From Chitinophagaceae bacterium (lineage in GTDB: Bacteria; Bacteroidota; Bacteroidia; Chitinophagales; Chitinophagaceae), in NCBI GenBank assembly GCA_028288595.1, contig JAQBNK010000020.1, positions 1 through 45,822 on the forward strand: 45,822 bases of DNA. The letters run 5' to 3'. Shown here in pieces: positions 26,245 through 33,306 of this stretch. The position numbers and the translations under genes are program-made. The first letter of the stretch is position 1. Each line of letters opens with the position of its first letter. Below the pieces are notes generated by a model. The model did no database searches and was not told the DNA's origin. It was given only the letters and a program-made list of their open reading frames with translations.

Positions 26245-26622
26245 ATGAAAAAGGTCACCGCCATCATATTGTTAGTGCTTTATGGCGCTGCTTCCAGCGG
26301 AGCAACGATCCATTTTCATTACTGTATGGATAAGCTGCGGGGCATTAATTTACTCAGCAGTACAAAAGACAGGTGTGATAACTGCGGAATGGTAAAGGCG
26401 AAAAATGCCTGTTGCAAAGACGTTCACAAAACATTCAGGACCGAAAAAAATCACCAGGGTGTAACCCTGTCATTCGTTCCTCCTGTGTTTTTTAACACCC
26501 CGCATGAGTATGTCATAAATAATTCTTCTTACCCGGTGCAGGAAAAGCCTGCGCAAATACAGAGCCGGCCACCGCCTCTTCTTGTTTCCTTATTTACCTT
26601 ATTCGGCAATTACCGCATTTGA
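26245..26622 (+). CDS. HYC_CC_PP family exported protein
   Basis: A small Bacteroidota protein of 125 residues named for three motifs, all present: HYC at residues 25-27 (in IHFHYCMDKL), CC at 56-57 (NACCKDVHK) and PP in QSRPPPLL near the C-terminus. A CDNC pair at 44-47 adds two cysteines. The N-terminus is a signal peptide (MKKVTAIILLVLYGAASSGA). Cys and His richness and the neighbouring HMA proteins suggest metal binding in the periplasm; no function is proven. I choose the ATG at 26245 over the TTG at 26233, because MKK begins a standard signal peptide. Confidence 0.85.
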   Translation: MKKVTAIILLVLYGAASSGATIHFHYCMDKLRGINLLSSTKDRCDNCGMVKAKNACCKDVHKTFRTEKNHQGVTLSFVPPVFFNTPHEYVINNSSYPVQEKPAQIQSRPPPLLVSLFTLFGNYRI

Positions 26623-26636
26623 TTTTTGTTTCTTTT

Positions 26637-26681
26637 GAACACGTAACCGTGTTCATGATGCTAAGCTTGTTCTTTGAGCTT
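26637..26681. promoter_or_regulatory. Two short inverted repeats before the first HMA gene
   Basis: GAACACG (26637-26643) and CGTGTTC (26648-26654) form a perfect 7-bp dyad with a 4-nt spacer, and AAGCT (26663-26667) mirrors AGCTT (26677-26681). Together they could be an operator, an RNA hairpin or a weak attenuator inside the metal cluster. Confidence 0.4.
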
Positions 26682-26720
26682 GGTGAATTCAATCATTCAT
26701 CATCAAAAAATATTTTTACA

Positions 26721-27071
26721 ATGAAAACTTTCTTATTGATAGCGGCAACTTTTGTATGCGCAACAGTATTCGCACAAAAATCAACGACTTCCTTTAAAGT
26801 CAGCGGCAATTGCAGTATGTGCAAAAAGCATATTGAGAAAGCCGCAACAACAGGCGGTGTAACAAAAGCCATCTGGAGCCAGGACACGAAGAAATTAACA
26901 CTCACTTATAATGCAGCTAAAATTTCTTCTGACCAGGTACAGCAAAAGATAGCAGCAGCCGGGTATGATACGGAAAAATATCGTGGCGATGATAAAGCCT
27001 ATAGCGCTCTGGATGAATGTTGCCAGTACGACAGGAAGAAAACAAATACAAAAACTTCAAATCACCAGTAA
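26721..27071 (+). CDS. Exported heavy-metal-associated (HMA) domain protein
   Basis: A 116-residue metallochaperone-like protein. The signal peptide is residues 1-19 (ending TVFAQ). The HMA fold has its metal site CSMC at 31-34 (SGNCSMCKKHIEKAA), and the GYD turn and beta strands follow. The C-terminal ECCQYDRKK adds a cysteine pair typical of Bacteroidota versions. The export signal places it in the periplasm, unlike the cytosolic CopZ chaperones. I use the ATG at 26721; the upstream frame from 26619 adds 34 residues that lack a plausible domain. The stop TAA and the next ATG share one base (27071), giving tight coupling to the next HMA gene. Confidence 0.9.
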   Translation: MKTFLLIAATFVCATVFAQKSTTSFKVSGNCSMCKKHIEKAATTGGVTKAIWSQDTKKLTLTYNAAKISSDQVQQKIAAAGYDTEKYRGDDKAYSALDECCQYDRKKTNTKTSNHQ

Positions 27072-27565
27072 TGAAAACTTTAATAATAATGTTCGCATCG
27101 CTGCTTATTGGCGGTGTTTCTTTCGGACAAATAAAATCGGTTTCACTGCAGGCCAGTGGTCTTACCTGCAGCATGTGCAGCAATGCCATCAACAAAGCAT
27201 TAAAAACACTTGACTTTGTAGAGAATGTTAATCCTAATATTAAAACATCAACATTTGAAATCACCTTCAAACCAAACAGTAGTGTTGATTTTGATAAACT
27301 AAAAGACAAGGTTGAAGATGCCGGTTTCTTCGTGTCAAAATTTCTTGCAACGATTCGTTTTGATAATGTGCAGGTAAAAAGCAATTCGCCTGTAACCATT
27401 GGTGATAAAACTTTTAAGTTTTTAAATGCTGATAACATTGCACTGAATGGAGACAAACAGGTCCGTTTGCTTGATAAAGGGTTTGTACCAGCGAAAGAAT
27501 ATAAGAGAAACAGTTTCGGGATTTCAACTGGTAATAATGAACGGGTTTATCATGCAACGATTTAA
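27071..27565 (+). CDS. Exported HMA domain protein with C-terminal extension
   Basis: It is 164 residues. The signal peptide ends near residue 20 (GGVSFGQ). The HMA domain carries CSMC at 33-36 (SGLTCSMCSNAINKAL). After the HMA fold (to about residue 95) comes an extension of about 70 residues with no recognised motif (KFLATIRFDNVQVKSNSPV onward). The start ATG at 27071 overlaps the preceding stop by one base. The end overlaps the barrel gene by 14 nt. Two exported HMA proteins in series may hand over a metal ion, probably copper; that is an inference from family and position. Confidence 0.88.
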   Translation: MKTLIIMFASLLIGGVSFGQIKSVSLQASGLTCSMCSNAINKALKTLDFVENVNPNIKTSTFEITFKPNSSVDFDKLKDKVEDAGFFVSKFLATIRFDNVQVKSNSPVTIGDKTFKFLNADNIALNGDKQVRLLDKGFVPAKEYKRNSFGISTGNNERVYHATI

Positions 27566-28370
27566 ATCTTTGCTGGCAGGTCTCGCGGTATTATTATCTC
27601 TTACTGCTACGGCGCAGGAATTATATGTATTTACCGAGCCTGCCAGTAACATGGCCGCAAGAAGCATAGGTTTGCGCCTCAACAACTCGCTGATGCGGGA
27701 AAGTGATGGTTCAAAGATCAACTATCATCTTATTCCTGAAATAATGGTTGGTGTTTCAAGGAAGACCATGCTGCATGGCGATATTTTTTTTAGTAACCGC
27801 ACTAATAGTTTTAGTGCGGAGGGTGCAAGTATCTATGGTAAATACCGTTTTCTGAGTAATGATGAAGTGCAGCGTCATTTCAGGATGGCCGCATTCTCCA
27901 GGATAAGTTTTAATAACAGTGATATACACCAGGAAGAAATAAATCTCTACGGACATAATACCGGTTATGAAGCGGGTGTTGTTGCAACACAGCTATTATA
28001 TAAAGTTGCCCTGTCATCCGGATTATCTTTTGTAAAAGCACTGAACAACGGGAACGGAAATAAATTTCCATATAAACTTAACGATAGTAAGGCCATCAAC
28101 TACACGTTTTCTGTTGGAAAATTAATGCTACCAAAAGAATACACCGATTATAAGCAAACGAACCTGAACCTGATGCTGGAATTCCTAAGTCAGTTCAATA
28201 CAGGATCCGGCAAGTACTATATTGATGCGGCGCCGGCAGTACAATTTATTTTTAACAGCCAGGGGAGAATAGATGTGGGTTATCGGGAACAATTAAGATC
28301 AACGTTGTTAAGAACTGCACCTGGAGGATTATTTGTAAGATTAGAATACAATCTTTTTAATGTGTATTAA
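27552..28370 (+). CDS. Hypothetical outer-membrane beta-barrel protein of the metal cluster
   Basis: It is 272 residues. The signal peptide is residues 1-21 (MQRFKSLLAGLAVLLSLTATAQ). The mature part looks like a barrel, with alternating strands such as INYHLIPEIMVGVSRKTMLHGDIFF, GRIDVGYREQL and GLFVRLEYNLFNVY, the last ending in a terminal aromatic residue as outer-membrane proteins do. I choose the ATG at 27552 because its signal peptide begins with MQRFKS; the in-frame ATG at 27537 would add five residues. It overlaps the second HMA gene by 14 nt, so it belongs to the same operon. Its partners suggest a role in outer-membrane metal handling, not demonstrated. Confidence 0.78.
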   Translation: MQRFKSLLAGLAVLLSLTATAQELYVFTEPASNMAARSIGLRLNNSLMRESDGSKINYHLIPEIMVGVSRKTMLHGDIFFSNRTNSFSAEGASIYGKYRFLSNDEVQRHFRMAAFSRISFNNSDIHQEEINLYGHNTGYEAGVVATQLLYKVALSSGLSFVKALNNGNGNKFPYKLNDSKAINYTFSVGKLMLPKEYTDYKQTNLNLMLEFLSQFNTGSGKYYIDAAPAVQFIFNSQGRIDVGYREQLRSTLLRTAPGGLFVRLEYNLFNVY

Positions 28371-28406
28371 AATGGGCGGTATGAGCTAATATTTTTATGC
28401 AGGCTA

Positions 28407-28991
28407 TTAACGCACTGTGCGTTCTGAAATTATAATTGTATTGGCAATCGAATCAATAACATGGTCCCTGGTATACTGTTTATAAATTTTCGCAATAGAA
28501 ATAGCGATCTTATGCTGAATGGAAGTCAGGTTCAAAAATCCCTGGTCAATGATCGGCTTTGAAGAAACAACCACAGATTGCTTCCTTATAGCATTTAAAA
28601 TATTTAACGATTTGATATAAAAAGAATCGTTGTTATAATCTGGTTCATGATTGCTGATGTAATGAACAAAAATGCTATCCTGCTGTTGCAGGCGCTCTGT
28701 TAATCTTTTCGTTCTTGCCTTAATCAGGGTATCCCTCGTTCGCATATTTACAAGATTAGCCATCTCCATCACACGCTCATGATGCAATAACATCATCCGG
28801 GAAAAGTCAATGTCAGGATCACCAGTTACTTCCATATTTTGTTTTATATCAGTAACCATATCCTGAACCATATTGTTAAGGCGAGCGGTATCTTCTTTTG
28901 CGATAATTGCCTGCAACTCCTGGTTTTGGGTTGTATAGTTGCAGGAACAAACCACAGAGTAAGCCAGGAGTAAGAATATTTGCTTCCGCAC
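28407..28991 (-). CDS. DUF305-like lipoprotein
   Basis: It is 194 residues with a GTG start (28989-28991). The N-terminus MRKQIFLLLAYSVVCSCN is a lipoprotein signal with the lipid Cys at 17 (or 15). IDFSRMMLLHHERVMEMANLV (in two parts: residues 61-70 and 71-81) matches the DUF305 signature, an aspartate-rich start and a paired His at 70-71. LTERLQQQDSIFVHYIS fits the second helix of that domain. DUF305 proteins often occur with copper resistance genes, and this one converges on the HMA/barrel operon, separated by only 36 nt. The metal ligand set is incomplete in a simple reading, so 'DUF305-like' is the safest label. Confidence 0.72.
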   Translation of the reverse strand: MRKQIFLLLAYSVVCSCNYTTQNQELQAIIAKEDTARLNNMVQDMVTDIKQNMEVTGDPDIDFSRMMLLHHERVMEMANLVNMRTRDTLIKARTKRLTERLQQQDSIFVHYISNHEPDYNNDSFYIKSLNILNAIRKQSVVVSSKPIIDQGFLNLTSIQHKIAISIAKIYKQYTRDHVIDSIANTIIISERTVR

Positions 28992-29053
28992 TTTATTTGT
29001 TGTTTTATAGTGGACAATTTACACAACATTCATATACCGTATTTCCCATTTAT

Positions 29054-29077
29054 AAAAGCGCCTGTTAAAACGCTTTT
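29054..29077. repeat. Inverted repeat in the DUF305 / kinase divergent region
   Basis: AAAAGCG (29054-29060) and CGCTTTT (29071-29077) form a perfect 7-bp pair around a 10-nt loop. It lies between divergent genes, so a terminator role for either neighbour is unlikely; a regulator site is possible. Confidence 0.45.
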
Positions 29078-29148
29078 GATTGCTTGACTGAGCAGTAATG
29101 GCCGGCAAAAACCGCGATTGTTATTAGCCTGGGAATTTCAGAAAGTTT

Positions 29149-29156
29149 ATATTTGT
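29149..29156 (+). promoter_or_regulatory. -7 box for the histidine kinase gene
   Basis: TATATTTG fits TAnnTTTG and ends 44 nt before the ATG at 29201. A TTG at 29119-29121 is 27 nt upstream, slightly far for a -33 element. Confidence 0.5.
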
Positions 29157-29200
29157 GTATCAACCCCTGGACCCTGTTCATCATAAGCTAACCCCGCTGA

Positions 29201-30811
29201 ATGCAACAGGAGATTCTTCAACTGGAAATAGATATTTTAAATCATGCTCCCTGTGGCCTGCATGCGCTGGACGGAGACGGTAAGTTTATTTATATCAATC
29301 AAACGGAACTCGACTGGCTGGGTTATGAAGCACATGAACTGGTGGGAGTAAAGGGACTTTACGACTTACTCACAGAAGAAAGCAAAAACCGGTTTCATCA
29401 ACTATTCGAAACTTTTAAAAGAGAGGGGAAGGTATCGGGAATTAGTTTCGATATTATTAACCGCGAAGGCAAGATTTTTCCAATTCAAATTAATTCGAAT
29501 GCAAATTATGATGAGGCTGGAAATTTTATCAGTTCACTTACTTATGTCGTCAACTTAACCGAGCATACAGAAAAAGAAAGATCCCTTAAGCAAAAAACCA
29601 AAACGCTGGATGCGATTTTTGCAATTGGTCAGACCATCCTTGAAGAAAGATCACTCGACAGTATTCTGCAAAAAGTAACGGATGCCACTACAGAACTTAC
29701 CGGCGCCCAGTTCGGTGCATTTTTTTATAATTCCGTGAATGAAGAAGGAGAAATTTATCAACTGTTTACACTTTCCGGTGCTCCGCGGGCGGCCTTCGAA
29801 AAATTTGGAATGCCAAGAAATACTGCGGTGTTTGAACATACTTTCATGGGGAGGGGAATAGTACGGGTCGATGATATCACAAAGGATCCGAGATACGGAA
29901 AAAATGCACCACATTTTGGAATGCCGAAAGGACATCTGCCTGTTGTAAGTTATCTCGCAGTACCGGTTGTGGCTAAATCCGGAACGGTTATAGGCGGATT
30001 ATTTTTCGGACATCCTGAACCGGGAGTCTTTACTTCTGAGGCAGAAAAAATGGTTGAGGCGATTGCTTGGCAAGCTGCAATTGCAATAGAAAATGCGAAA
30101 CTTTTTGAAGCACTTAAAGAGGCAAATAAAAAGAAAGACGATTTTATTTCCATCGCCAGTCACGAACTTAAAACACCATTAACGAGCATCAGCCTTTACA
30201 TACAACTGCTGGAACGTACGTTCAAAGAAATGGCAGGACCCGGTAAAGCTTTTCAATACCTGCATAAAACCAAGGCATTCATAAAAAAATTAAGAAGCCT
30301 GATTGAAGATCTGTTAGACGTGTCCCGCATCCAGGCAGGAAAACTGGAGCTAAGAAAAGAAGACTTTGATCTTAATCCGTTTATAAAAGAGACACTTGAA
30401 GATATTCAGAACACTAATAAATCGCATACCATTTTAATCAGGGGCAGTACTTCCTGCAGCGTTTCTGCAGATAAATTCAGAATAGAACAAGTGATGGTTA
30501 ACCTGGTTGGAAACAGCATTAAATATTCCCCCCTCGCAAGGGAAATACTGGTAGAGATAAAAGAGGAAAATAATTTTGCGATAGTAGCAGTAACCGATTA
30601 TGGAATTGGCATAAATGAAAATGAAAAAAGTAAAATCTTCGATCGCTATCACCGCGAAGTAAATGAGAATCGTTTTAGTGGTTTGGGCCTCGGGCTTTTT
30701 ATTTCAAAGGTGATAATAGAAATGCATGAAGGAAAACTTTGGTTCACGTCATCATTAGGGAAAGGAAGTAGTTTTTACTTTTCCCTTCCTTGTATAAATT
30801 TAAAAAAATAA
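29201..30811 (+). CDS. Soluble PAS-GAF sensor histidine kinase
   Basis: A 536-residue cytosolic two-component kinase without a membrane segment. Domains in order: PAS (residues about 5-120; HALDGDGKFIYINQTELDW), a short coiled linker, GAF (about 135-300; VSYLAVPVVAKSGTVIGGLFFG), HisKA with phospho-acceptor His321 in SIASHELKTPLTSI, and HATPase_c with the N box MVNLVGNSIKYS (about 440), DYGIGI (about 470), the F box IFDRYHR and GLGLGLFISK (about 500). All catalytic motifs are intact. No response regulator gene lies beside it. A single-domain GAF protein follows 12 nt later and may act with it. The sensed signal is unknown. Confidence 0.93.
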   Translation: MQQEILQLEIDILNHAPCGLHALDGDGKFIYINQTELDWLGYEAHELVGVKGLYDLLTEESKNRFHQLFETFKREGKVSGISFDIINREGKIFPIQINSNANYDEAGNFISSLTYVVNLTEHTEKERSLKQKTKTLDAIFAIGQTILEERSLDSILQKVTDATTELTGAQFGAFFYNSVNEEGEIYQLFTLSGAPRAAFEKFGMPRNTAVFEHTFMGRGIVRVDDITKDPRYGKNAPHFGMPKGHLPVVSYLAVPVVAKSGTVIGGLFFGHPEPGVFTSEAEKMVEAIAWQAAIAIENAKLFEALKEANKKKDDFISIASHELKTPLTSISLYIQLLERTFKEMAGPGKAFQYLHKTKAFIKKLRSLIEDLLDVSRIQAGKLELRKEDFDLNPFIKETLEDIQNTNKSHTILIRGSTSCSVSADKFRIEQVMVNLVGNSIKYSPLAREILVEIKEENNFAIVAVTDYGIGINENEKSKIFDRYHREVNENRFSGLGLGLFISKVIIEMHEGKLWFTSSLGKGSSFYFSLPCINLKK

Positions 30812-30823
30812 AAAACAATTACC

Positions 30824-31336
30824 ATGGAAGCACTTGAATTAGAAAGACTGCAAACGCTTATGCGTTATGACGTACTCGATACGCCGGCCGATGGCAGCTT
30901 CGACCGCGTAACTAAAATGGCCGCAAAAATTTTTAATGTGCCCATAGCTTTGATCACATTGGTAGATGAAGATCGTATCTGGTTTAAATCAAAATACGGT
31001 CTTGATGTTGAACAAATTGGTAAGGATCCCGGGCTTTGCAGCAGCGCTATTTTATCAGATGAGGTTTATCTTATTGAAGATGCCAGGAATGATCCCCGTT
31101 GTTTAACCAATCCCCTTGTTCGCGGCGAATTCGGATTGCAGTTTTATGCCGCCGCTCCCTTAGTTACAACAGATGGTTACAGGCTGGGAAATCTTTGTAT
31201 TATCGATAAAGAAAAACGTACACTTACTACTGAGCAGCAGGAAATATTACAAATGATGGCTGGTATTGTAATGGATGAACTCGAATTGAGACTGCAGGCA
31301 AGAAAAAGGTTTAGCGAAATGGGTAAGAATAACTGA
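30824..31336 (+). CDS. Single GAF domain protein
   Basis: It is 170 residues, nearly all one GAF domain: MEALELERLQTLMRYDVLDT leads into IALITLVDEDRIWFKSKYGL, and then GKDPGLCSSAILSDEVYLIEDARNDPR and AAPLVTTDGYRLGNLCIID. This is the pattern of stand-alone GAF sensors that bind small ligands or chromophores. GLCSSAI holds a cysteine at the position sometimes used for chromophore attachment, but the tetrapyrrole-binding context is not clear. The gene starts 12 nt after the kinase stop, so it is cotranscribed with it and may modulate the kinase. Confidence 0.88.
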   Translation: MEALELERLQTLMRYDVLDTPADGSFDRVTKMAAKIFNVPIALITLVDEDRIWFKSKYGLDVEQIGKDPGLCSSAILSDEVYLIEDARNDPRCLTNPLVRGEFGLQFYAAAPLVTTDGYRLGNLCIIDKEKRTLTTEQQEILQMMAGIVMDELELRLQARKRFSEMGKNN

Positions 31337-31557
31337 GACGAATGTTGTAAACCAGGGAGACACAAGAAGCATATTTGCAGGTAATCAAAAATTAAATTGC
31401 TTCGAATAAAACTATGTGCGGATTGCGGTTATACAGAAAGGGTGCGACCCACTGATATAAAGCATAAAATGATTTTACAAGGTTGTATTGAATAGTTCAT
31501 AAAAATGGGTAGCTTGTATTCAGTTATCTGCCAGTTGATTTAGTTTAAGACACTCCA

Positions 31558-31584
31558 TACCGGTTCATAGCATTAAAACCGGTA
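31558..31584 (+). promoter_or_regulatory. Perfect 8-bp inverted repeat just before the 90-residue ORF
   Basis: TACCGGTT (31558-31565) and AACCGGTA (31577-31584) pair exactly around an 11-nt loop and end 2 nt before the ATG at 31587. An RNA hairpin here would touch the ribosome-binding region, and the ACCGGT halves could bind a dimeric regulator. Confidence 0.5.
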
Positions 31585-31586
31585 CA

Positions 31587-31859
31587 ATGATTCAACTCCC
31601 GTTTACTTATTCTGGTAAAATTTATGAAGCAAGCTTAAAAGTACAGGAAATTGGTGAAATTACCTGGTACCGTATTTCTTTCTCTGATGAAGAGGTTATA
31701 AAAGCTATCGGACATGAACTCAGGTTCGTAAAAAGAAACGATTACCTGTCATGCATTACTGAAGGAACAAGTAGCAATTCATTTCTTATTAATCATTTTC
31801 ATGATCAGATACTGTTGCATTTGCTTAAGGATAAGCAGGCAAGCGGGAAAGAATCATAA
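31587..31859 (+). CDS. Hypothetical small protein
   Basis: It is 90 residues with no signal peptide or membrane segment. It begins MIQLPFTYSGKIYEASLKVQEIG, continues with beta-like segments (ITWYRISFSDEEVIKAIG) and ends in a charged helix (LLHLLKDKQASGKES). No family is recognised. The amino-acid use, with few rare residues and a plausible fold, favours a true gene over a chance frame. It stands apart from its neighbours, behind the 31558-31584 inverted repeat. Confidence 0.65.
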   Translation: MIQLPFTYSGKIYEASLKVQEIGEITWYRISFSDEEVIKAIGHELRFVKRNDYLSCITEGTSSNSFLINHFHDQILLHLLKDKQASGKES

Positions 31860-31920
31860 GTAAATACACATACGCTTTTCAGCATACGGTAAACACCAGA
31901 TGAATTTAATTATTTTTTTA

Positions 31921-31951
31921 TTGTGCACCGAAACAGTGTGTAGTAATTTTG
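31921..31951 (+). promoter_or_regulatory. Consensus promoter 6 nt before a 58-residue ORF
   Basis: TTG at 31921-31923 (preceded by A, so ATTG) and TAATTTTG at 31944-31951 are 20 nt apart, fitting the Bacteroidota -33/-7 pair. The box ends 6 nt before the ATG at 31958, so the transcript would begin at about the start codon. Confidence 0.65.
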
Positions 31952-31957
31952 CGATCT

Positions 31958-32134
31958 ATGATCAACCCTAAAGAAGAATTCCGGGTTCTTGAACAAAAGT
32001 TTGCTTCACTCAATGAAAGATACACAGAGATGTTGCGATCAAGTGCCAAACCAAAAGAACTTGAAAAACTAAGGCTTGAAATAAAAAAAGTTTCGCAACA
32101 ATTGGCTGGCCTCAGGCAGAATAAACAATCCTAA
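31958..32134 (+). CDS. Hypothetical small coiled-coil protein
   Basis: It is 58 residues from the ATG at 31958. The reading starts MINPKEEFRVLEQKFASLNERYTEMLR and continues KPKELEKLRLEIKKVSQQLAGLRQ, two helices with a heptad pattern of Leu/Phe that would form a coiled coil. There is no signal peptide. A near-consensus promoter lies directly upstream, which supports expression. A TTG at 31949 would add three residues but falls inside the -7 box, so the ATG is preferred. The role is unknown. Confidence 0.6.
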   Translation: MINPKEEFRVLEQKFASLNERYTEMLRSSAKPKELEKLRLEIKKVSQQLAGLRQNKQS

Positions 32135-32232
32135 TTTTTTTTATTCACCTAACAGTTCGTAAAAGTGGTCAGCTGCTAAAAAGATCAGGGAAGCACACCG
32201 CATTTATCTTTGGTTGAAGCAATATCCAAATC

Positions 32233-32361
32233 TTATATTAAAGCTGATATATCCATCCCTGTTTTTAGTTCCTCCTGGACCGGTCTGCCGGTTATTTCCC
32301 GGATGATTCCGGCACGCCTGATATAGCGTTTTTCTGCCAGGGCGGCTTGCTCAGGAGACAA
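32233..32361 (-). CDS. Possible 42-codon ORF or gene remnant
   Basis: The minus-strand frame from TTG at 32359-32361 to the stop at 32233-32235 gives a mixed, protein-like sequence beginning SPEQAALAEKRYIRRAGII and ending with KTGMDISALI. A TAG directly precedes it in frame. Forty-two codons without a stop can arise by chance, and the start is TTG, so it could be noise, a micro-protein or the tail of a decayed gene. No family was recognised. Confidence 0.25.
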   Translation of the reverse strand: MSPEQAALAEKRYIRRAGIIREITGRPVQEELKTGMDISALI

Positions 32362-32474
32362 CTATTTTTTATACAGGGATGTAGTAGTTCGTGCTTCACT
32401 CACATCATCCATTTCATATATCTGAAAAAAACTTGCTGCCAGGCTTGGCATCTACGATTAAATTCGTATGTTTG

Positions 32475-32492
32475 TTACGAAATAGTTCGTAA
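32475..32492. promoter_or_regulatory. Operator-like dyad TTACGAA-4-TTCGTAA
   Basis: Perfect 7-bp arms with an ATAG spacer lie 27 nt before the ATG at 32520. The same half-site TTCGTA recurs at 32156 and 32463. The layout suits a dimeric repressor; the regulator is not identified. Confidence 0.5.
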
Positions 32493-32519
32493 ATCATTTA
32501 TCGCTTGAATATTAAACTC

Positions 32520-33302
32520 ATGAAACATGTATTCAAAATTGCAAAACCCCTTCTATTGGTGCTTTTGCTTATTTCCGCTGTTGCTGCTTTTGCATGGCAA
32601 TCCTCACAATCCTCCAAAAGCAAAAAAGATAAACGGGATTTCAGCCCCAATGGAGATACTTCCAGGCCCGGTAAATCCATTCGTGGTGAAGATGATTATA
32701 GGGTAGGCGACCTGGATAAAGCACTAAAAGAATTGGATGAAGGAATGCGAAAAATGAAGATTCAGTTAAAGGAAATAGATTTCGAAAATATAAACAGGCA
32801 AGTAAAGGAATCAATGGCTAAAATTGATTTTGACAAAATTACACGTGATGCAGACGATGCGATCAACAAAGTTGATTGGAAAAAGATAGACGCAGAAATA
32901 AAGACAGCGATGAAAGAAGCGCAATCGGAAATTGCCAGGGTTGATATGGTGAAATTAAAAAAAGATATGGAAGGCCTTAAGGAAAAAATGAAAAGCGAGC
33001 AATTTAAAATGGCACTGGATACGGTGAGATTAAATAAAACTATCCGGGAGAGTATGGACAAAGCAAGGGTAAGTCTTGATCGGGCAAAAGAAGAAATAAA
33101 ACATTTGAAATCTCTTGTAGATGTCCTGGATAAGGATGGATTGATCAATAAAAAGAAAGCATTTAAACTGGAATTGAAAGAAGGTGATCTTTATATAAAC
33201 GATGTAAAACAATCTAAGGAAACTACAAGTAAGTATAAAGAATATTACTGGAAAGATCATTTCAGTATCAGAAGTGATGGGCAAGATAGTATGTACTTAT
33301 GA
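32520..33302 (+). CDS. Hypothetical envelope protein with long coiled coil
   Basis: It is 260 residues from the ATG at 32520; a TTG at 32505 would add five. A hydrophobic N-terminal segment (about residues 8-25, IAKPLLLVLLLISAVAAFAW) acts as a signal peptide or anchor. A basic Ser/Lys linker follows. Residues about 60-215 are highly charged helix, with phrases such as VDWKKIDAEIKTAMKEA and LKKDMEGLKEKMKSEQF, consistent with coiled coil. The last 45 residues contain KAFKLELKEGDLYINDVKQS. It resembles the extracytoplasmic tails that accompany BlaR1-like M56 peptidases in this group, but no BlaI/M56 gene is adjacent. The assignment stays hypothetical. Confidence 0.7.
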   Translation: MKHVFKIAKPLLLVLLLISAVAAFAWQSSQSSKSKKDKRDFSPNGDTSRPGKSIRGEDDYRVGDLDKALKELDEGMRKMKIQLKEIDFENINRQVKESMAKIDFDKITRDADDAINKVDWKKIDAEIKTAMKEAQSEIARVDMVKLKKDMEGLKEKMKSEQFKMALDTVRLNKTIRESMDKARVSLDRAKEEIKHLKSLVDVLDKDGLINKKKAFKLELKEGDLYINDVKQSKETTSKYKEYYWKDHFSIRSDGQDSMYL

Positions 33303-33306
33303 GGGA

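Larger units (their letters stand above)
32135..32519. other. Longest gene-poor stretch in the window
   Basis: These 385 nt lie between the 58-residue ORF and the coiled-coil gene. They hold a 42-codon minus-strand frame (32233-32361), several TTCGTA half-sites and the TTACGAA dyad. The middle (about 32270-32350) is richer in G/C than nearby intergenic DNA. No tRNA or clear terminator was seen. Confidence 0.6.

Noticed and set aside
31337-31586. Possible small RNA in the 250-nt gap after the GAF gene
   Set aside because: Only the dyad before 31587 and a 4-bp GGGT/ACCC pair were found; no promoter-terminator pair frames an RNA.
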